Shown here: positions 60,453-64,000 of the stretch, piece after piece
Layout: every line of letters begins with the position of its first letter
Position numbering within the stretch: position 1 is the stretch's first letter
Program-made: the position numbers and the translations under genes
Notes under the pieces: generated by a model
Database searches by the model: none
What the model was told of the DNA's origin: nothing
Seen by the model: the letters and a program-made list of their open reading frames with translations, nothing else
Source of the DNA: Nitrospirota bacterium
GTDB lineage: Bacteria; Nitrospirota; Thermodesulfovibrionia; SZUA-242
NCBI GenBank assembly: GCA_016212095.1
Contig: JACRHH010000002.1
Coordinates: 58,997 to 122,996 of the forward strand
Length of the DNA stretch: 64,000 nt
Reading direction: 5' to 3'

Positions 60453-61667
60453 CTACTTGATGAGCGTTATCATGCGGAAGATCGGCAGATACATCGCAAC
60501 CACGATGAATCCGACCGATCCGCCGAGGAAAACCATCAGCAGCGGCTCCATCATGGCGGTCATGTTGGCAACCGCGTTGTCCACCTCGTCGTCGTAGAAG
60601 TCGGCGATCTTGCTGAGCATCGCGTCCAGCGCGCCGGTGGCCTCGCCAACCGAGATCATCTGATTGACCATCGGCGGAAACACGCCGGTCTTCATGAGCG
60701 GTTCCGCAATGGTCTTGCCCTCGGCCACCGCCTTTCGAACTTCCTGAACGCCGCGTTCCACAACCTTGTTGCCGGATGTTTTAGCGCAGATGTCGAGGCC
60801 GTCAAGAATAGGCACGCCGCTGCTTACCAGTGTGCCCAGCGTCCGGGTGAATTTGGCCACGGCCACCTTTCGTATCAACATGCCAAAGATTGGCATCTTG
60901 AGGGCAATGGTGTCGAAGATGAACTTGCCCTTGTCGGTCTTCCTGGCCTGCTTGATGCCGGTTATCGTGCCGAAGATGCCCACAAGAAGCGAAAGACCTC
61001 CCGGCCCTGCCAGAAACGAGCTCATCGCCATGACCGCGCGCGTTGGAGCCGGAAGCACGCCTCCCATGTTTGAAAACATGCTGGCGAAAATGGGGATCAC
61101 GTAGATCATGATGACCGAAATAACGCTTCCGGCAACGGTAACGATCACCGCCGGATACGTAAGCGCGCCCTTCACCTTCTTCTTGAGCTTCATCGATTTC
61201 TCGATGTATCCGGCAAGGCGGTTAAGGATCGTATCCAGAATGCCTCCGGCCTCTCCGGCTGCCACCATGTTCGAGTAGAGGTCGTCGAATACGCGCGGAT
61301 GCTTTTTCAGCGCGTCGGCATATGTTGCGCCAGCCTCCACATCGCTTTTCACCTTGCCGATGACAGCCGCAAGCGCCGGGCTCTCGGTCTGCTTCGAGAG
61401 GATTTCGAGCGCCTGTACAAGTGGAAGTCCGGCGTCGATCATCGTGGCGAACTGCCTCGTGAACACCACTATGTCCTTGTCCTTGACCTTCCCGCCCATT
61501 GCGAAAAGTCCGCCGAACGGCTTGTCATCCTTCAGCTTAAGTTCTGTAGGAATGACTCCCTGCCTGCGAAGAAGGGTTGTGGCTTCTTCCCTGCTTGCGG
61601 CGCTTATCTCGCCCGACTGAACCGCGCCCCGCACGGTTCTGCCGGTCCATTTGTATGTTGACGCCAT
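60453..61667 (-). CDS. pilC: Type IV pilus inner-membrane platform protein PilC
   Basis: A 404-residue GspF/PilC family protein with two homologous cytoplasmic halves (FTRQFATMIDAGLPLVQAL and FTRTLGTLVSSGVPILDGL) and three membrane helices. It couples the PilB and PilT motors to the pilus base. The family hallmark EAGGILDTILNRLA is present. It lies 8 bases before pilS and 18 after pilT. Confidence 0.94.
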   Translation of the reverse strand: MASTYKWTGRTVRGAVQSGEISAASREEATTLLRRQGVIPTELKLKDDKPFGGLFAMGGKVKDKDIVVFTRQFATMIDAGLPLVQALEILSKQTESPALAAVIGKVKSDVEAGATYADALKKHPRVFDDLYSNMVAAGEAGGILDTILNRLAGYIEKSMKLKKKVKGALTYPAVIVTVAGSVISVIMIYVIPIFASMFSNMGGVLPAPTRAVMAMSSFLAGPGGLSLLVGIFGTITGIKQARKTDKGKFIFDTIALKMPIFGMLIRKVAVAKFTRTLGTLVSSGVPILDGLDICAKTSGNKVVERGVQEVRKAVAEGKTIAEPLMKTGVFPPMVNQMISVGEATGALDAMLSKIADFYDDEVDNAVANMTAMMEPLLMVFLGGSVGFIVVAMYLPIFRMITLIK

Positions 61668-61685
61668 AATAGACCTCCGGCCCGC

Positions 61686-62786
61686 CTAGGGCTTTCGTAA
61701 CTGACCAGCGGCTCCGGGCTGGGGAGCCCGGCTGATCATCGTCATCATTTCTTCAGGTACGGGTGAGCGCGCTATGGCGTCATCCATCGCAATAATGCCT
61801 TTCGTAAAGAGAGAGTAGAGCGACTGGTTCATCGTCTGCATCCCGGAGCGGCCCTGGCCGGTCTGCATCATCGAATATATCTGGTGAATCTTGTCCTCGC
61901 GGATCAGGTTCCGTATGGCCGCGTTCGGAACCATGACCTCAAGCGCCAATACCCGTCCCTGCCCGCCCTTTTTTGGCATGAGCTGTTGAGCAATAATCGC
62001 CTCAAGCACAAAAGAGAGCTGAACACGCACCTGCTCCTGCTGAAACGGCGGGAAGACGTCGATGACACGGTTAATCGACTGAACCGCCGAATTGGTGTGA
62101 AGCGTGGCAAAGGTGAGATGTCCGGTTTCCGCAATTGTCAGCGCCGCCTCGATTGTTTCAAGGTCGCGCATTTCGCCGATCAGAACCACATCCGGATCCT
62201 GCCGCAGAATGTACCGGAGCGCGTTCTTGAACGAGGATGTGTCGGCGTTTATCTCGCGCTGGTTCACAAGACAGCTCTTGTGAGGATGCAGGAACTCTAT
62301 CGGGTCTTCAACCGTGACGATATGCTCCTGCCGCTCCTTGTTGATTTCGTCGATCATCGCGGCAAGTGTTGTGGACTTGCCGCTTCCGGTTGCGCCGGTA
62401 ACCAGCACCAGCCCCTTGGGCTTGCGGATAATCTCCTGAATGACCTGGGGCAGCCCAAGTTCGTTGAACGGCTTGATCTCAAAGGGGATCGTCCGGAAGG
62501 CTCCGGCCACCGCGCCCCTCTGCATGAAGATGTTTGCGCGGAAACGCGAAAGCCCCTTCACGCCGAACGAGAGGTCGAGCTCGTTGGCCTCCTCGAACCG
62601 GTGCTTCTGCGCGTCTGTAAGGATGCTGTAACAGAGCGCCTTGGTGTCGTTCGGCATGAGATTCGGATGCTCAACCGGAACCAGACGTCCGTTAATGCGC
62701 AGGCGGGGAGGCGAGCCTGTAGTGATATGAAGATCGGACGCGCCCCGTTCAATCATCGTTTTCAACATGTCGTATAGCGTTGCCAT
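61686..62786 (-). CDS. pilT: Type IV pilus retraction ATPase PilT
   Basis: A 366-residue hexameric ATPase powering pilus retraction. N-terminal ASDLHITTGSPP, Walker A VTGATGSGKSTTLAA, Asp box VTVEDPIEFLH, Walker B DVVLIGEMRDLET, His box LTFATLHTNSA, and the PilT-specific AIRNLIREDKIHQIYSMM near the C-terminus. Complete. Confidence 0.95.
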   Translation of the reverse strand: MATLYDMLKTMIERGASDLHITTGSPPRLRINGRLVPVEHPNLMPNDTKALCYSILTDAQKHRFEEANELDLSFGVKGLSRFRANIFMQRGAVAGAFRTIPFEIKPFNELGLPQVIQEIIRKPKGLVLVTGATGSGKSTTLAAMIDEINKERQEHIVTVEDPIEFLHPHKSCLVNQREINADTSSFKNALRYILRQDPDVVLIGEMRDLETIEAALTIAETGHLTFATLHTNSAVQSINRVIDVFPPFQQEQVRVQLSFVLEAIIAQQLMPKKGGQGRVLALEVMVPNAAIRNLIREDKIHQIYSMMQTGQGRSGMQTMNQSLYSLFTKGIIAMDDAIARSPVPEEMMTMISRAPQPGAAGQLRKP

Positions 62787-62807
62787 GAATTTCTGCCCGA
62801 TCCTCGC

Positions 62808-64000
62808 CTAATCCTCAAACGTCACGCGCAGCACTTCCTCAACCGATGTCACGCCATCCTTAACCTTGTTCAGGCCGGAACGGCGCAGCGTGTTCATCCC
62901 CAATCTTATCGCGGTCTTCTTGATTTCGGAAGCGGAAGCTCCCTCAAGCACGAGTTCCTTCAACTCTTCCTTCAGCGGCATCACCTCGTAAAGCGCTATC
63001 CGGCCCTTGTAACCCGTTCCGCCGCAAACATCGCAACCCCTGCCCTTCATGCACCTGATTGAATCCAGCTCATCCTCGCGAAAGCCAACCTTGAGCAGCG
63101 CCTGTGTCGAATGTTTTTCCTCTTCGGCACATTTTGAGCAAACCTTTCGCGCAAGCCGCTGGGCAAGAATAAGAATGACCGATGACGACACCAGAAACGG
63201 CTCGATTCCCATGTTCAGAAGCCGGCTGATCGTGCCCGGCGCATCGTTCGTGTGAAGCGTCGAAAGCACCAAGTGGCCGGTTAGCGCGGCCTTGACGCCT
63301 ATCTCGGCTGTCTCGAAGTCGCGGATTTCGCCCACCATGATGACATCCGGATCCTGGCGCAGAAACGAACGGAGCGCTGCGGCGAAGGTCAGGCCGATGT
63401 CCTCGCGCACATGAACCTGATTTATCCCCTGAAGGTTGTACTCAACCGGGTCTTCAGCCGTCATGATGTTCACGCCCACGCGGTTGACCGTGTTCAGCGC
63501 GGAGTAGAGCGAGGTTGTCTTGCCGCTTCCGGTTGGGCCGGTTACCAGCACCATGCCGTATGGCGACTCGATCGCTTCCCTGAAATCGGCAAGCGCGCCC
63601 TCCTCGAAACCCAGCTTGGTGAGATCGAGCTGCAGATTGCTTTTGTCCAGAATACGCATCACGATCTTCTCGCCGAACAGGGTGGGCAGCGTGGACACGC
63701 GAAGATCGACCGATTTGTTCTTTATTTTCAGCTTGATGCGCCCGTCCTGCGGAAGCCTGCGTTCGGCGATGTCGAGCTCCGACATGATCTTAAGGCGCGA
63801 CGAAAGAGCCGACTTGAGCTTTAGCGGCGGCTGCATCACGTCGTACAGAACGCCGTCCACCCGATAACGCACGCGGTAATTCTTCTCGTATGGCTCGATA
63901 TGAATATCGCTTGCCCCGCGGTTGATCGCCTCGGCCAGAATCAGGTTCACAAGTTTTACGACCGGCGCGTCCTCGACCTGCTGCTTTAGCTCCCCCACAT
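62808..64000 (-). CDS. pilB: Type IV pilus assembly ATPase PilB, C-terminal part (cut by window edge)
   Basis: About 397 residues of a GspE/PilB ATPase that polymerises pilins; the frame stays open to the right edge, so 150-200 N-terminal residues lie outside. Visible: ASDIHIEPYEK, Walker A VTGPTGSGKTTSLYSAL, MTAEDPVEYNL, DVIMVGEIRDFETAEI, LSTLHTNDAPGTI and the zinc-finger cysteines in CSKCAEEEK and RGCDVCGGTGYKG. GTG 63998 is internal, not the true start. It leads pilB-pilT-pilC-pilS. Confidence 0.93.
   Translation of the reverse strand, partial: VGELKQQVEDAPVVKLVNLILAEAINRGASDIHIEPYEKNYRVRYRVDGVLYDVMQPPLKLKSALSSRLKIMSELDIAERRLPQDGRIKLKIKNKSVDLRVSTLPTLFGEKIVMRILDKSNLQLDLTKLGFEEGALADFREAIESPYGMVLVTGPTGSGKTTSLYSALNTVNRVGVNIMTAEDPVEYNLQGINQVHVREDIGLTFAAALRSFLRQDPDVIMVGEIRDFETAEIGVKAALTGHLVLSTLHTNDAPGTISRLLNMGIEPFLVSSSVILILAQRLARKVCSKCAEEEKHSTQALLKVGFREDELDSIRCMKGRGCDVCGGTGYKGRIALYEVMPLKEELKELVLEGASASEIKKTAIRLGMNTLRRSGLNKVKDGVTSVEEVLRVTFED

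Overview
The window looks like a chromosomal segment of a Gram-negative (diderm) anaerobe or microaerophile with fairly high GC. The evidence is Tat-exported and lipid-anchored proteins, type IV pilus ATPases, PEP-CTERM surface proteins, a periplasmic triheme c7-type cytochrome, a periplasmic-facing [NiFe] hydrogenase and a diaminopimelate-type MurE. The gene content and order fit the Nitrospirota / Desulfobacterota grade of bacteria, but I cannot place it more precisely from the sequence alone.

Layout. 1-3 kb: the N-terminus of a PLP-dependent ornithine-type decarboxylase, a helical-repeat protein, TlyA, the triheme cytochrome and a TumA/TumE-like pair. 3.2-9.7 kb: a leftward translation/secretion cluster (trxA, a TlpA-like lipoprotein, ffh, rpsP, rimM, trmD, rplS, rnhB, an rRNA-type methyltransferase, a pseudouridine synthase). 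9.7-13.3 kb: a leftward ebo-type cluster (eboD, a small protein, eboB, eboE). 13.4-21.1 kb: two tandem copies of a three-gene secreted-protein cassette (PEP-CTERM protein, small beta-sandwich protein, 800-residue protein with PKD domains and a cyclase-like toroid). 21.4-32.5 kb: dusB, nfo, trmH-like, a UPF0175/DUF3368 pair, a parvulin lipoprotein, DUF1015, gap, pgk and glnD. 32.7-51.2 kb: a complete dcw cell-wall and division cluster, mraZ to ftsZ, with a murE-murF fusion. 51.3-51.9 kb: a VapBC pair. 52.2-56.3 kb: a four-gene hydrogenase operon. 56.4-58.8 kb: eboF, a small coiled-coil membrane protein and eboC. 58.8-64 kb: leftward pilB-pilT-pilC-pilS.

The most striking observation is the hydrogenase large subunit (53298-55001). 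Its reading frame is interrupted only by two TGA codons, and these fall exactly on the two cysteines of the N-terminal nickel-binding motif (RI-TGA-G-V-TGA-T). TGA is an ordinary stop elsewhere in the window, and a strong stem-loop starts directly after the first TGA. The simplest reading is a hydrogenase with two selenocysteines in the N-terminal motif, whereas known [NiFeSe] enzymes carry one in the C-terminal motif. The partner small subunit also has Asn in place of one conserved proximal-cluster cysteine.

Other themes are: ebo genes split over two loci 43 kb apart; 28-bp palindromic repeats and other short repeats that have become coding sequence at the ends of murD, ftsW and the hydrogenase protease; a sigma-54-like promoter with paired upstream repeats in front of the PEP-CTERM cassette; and several genes whose extended -10 promoter lies so close to the start codon that leaderless translation is likely. 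No tRNA, rRNA, CRISPR array, insertion sequence or transposase was seen.
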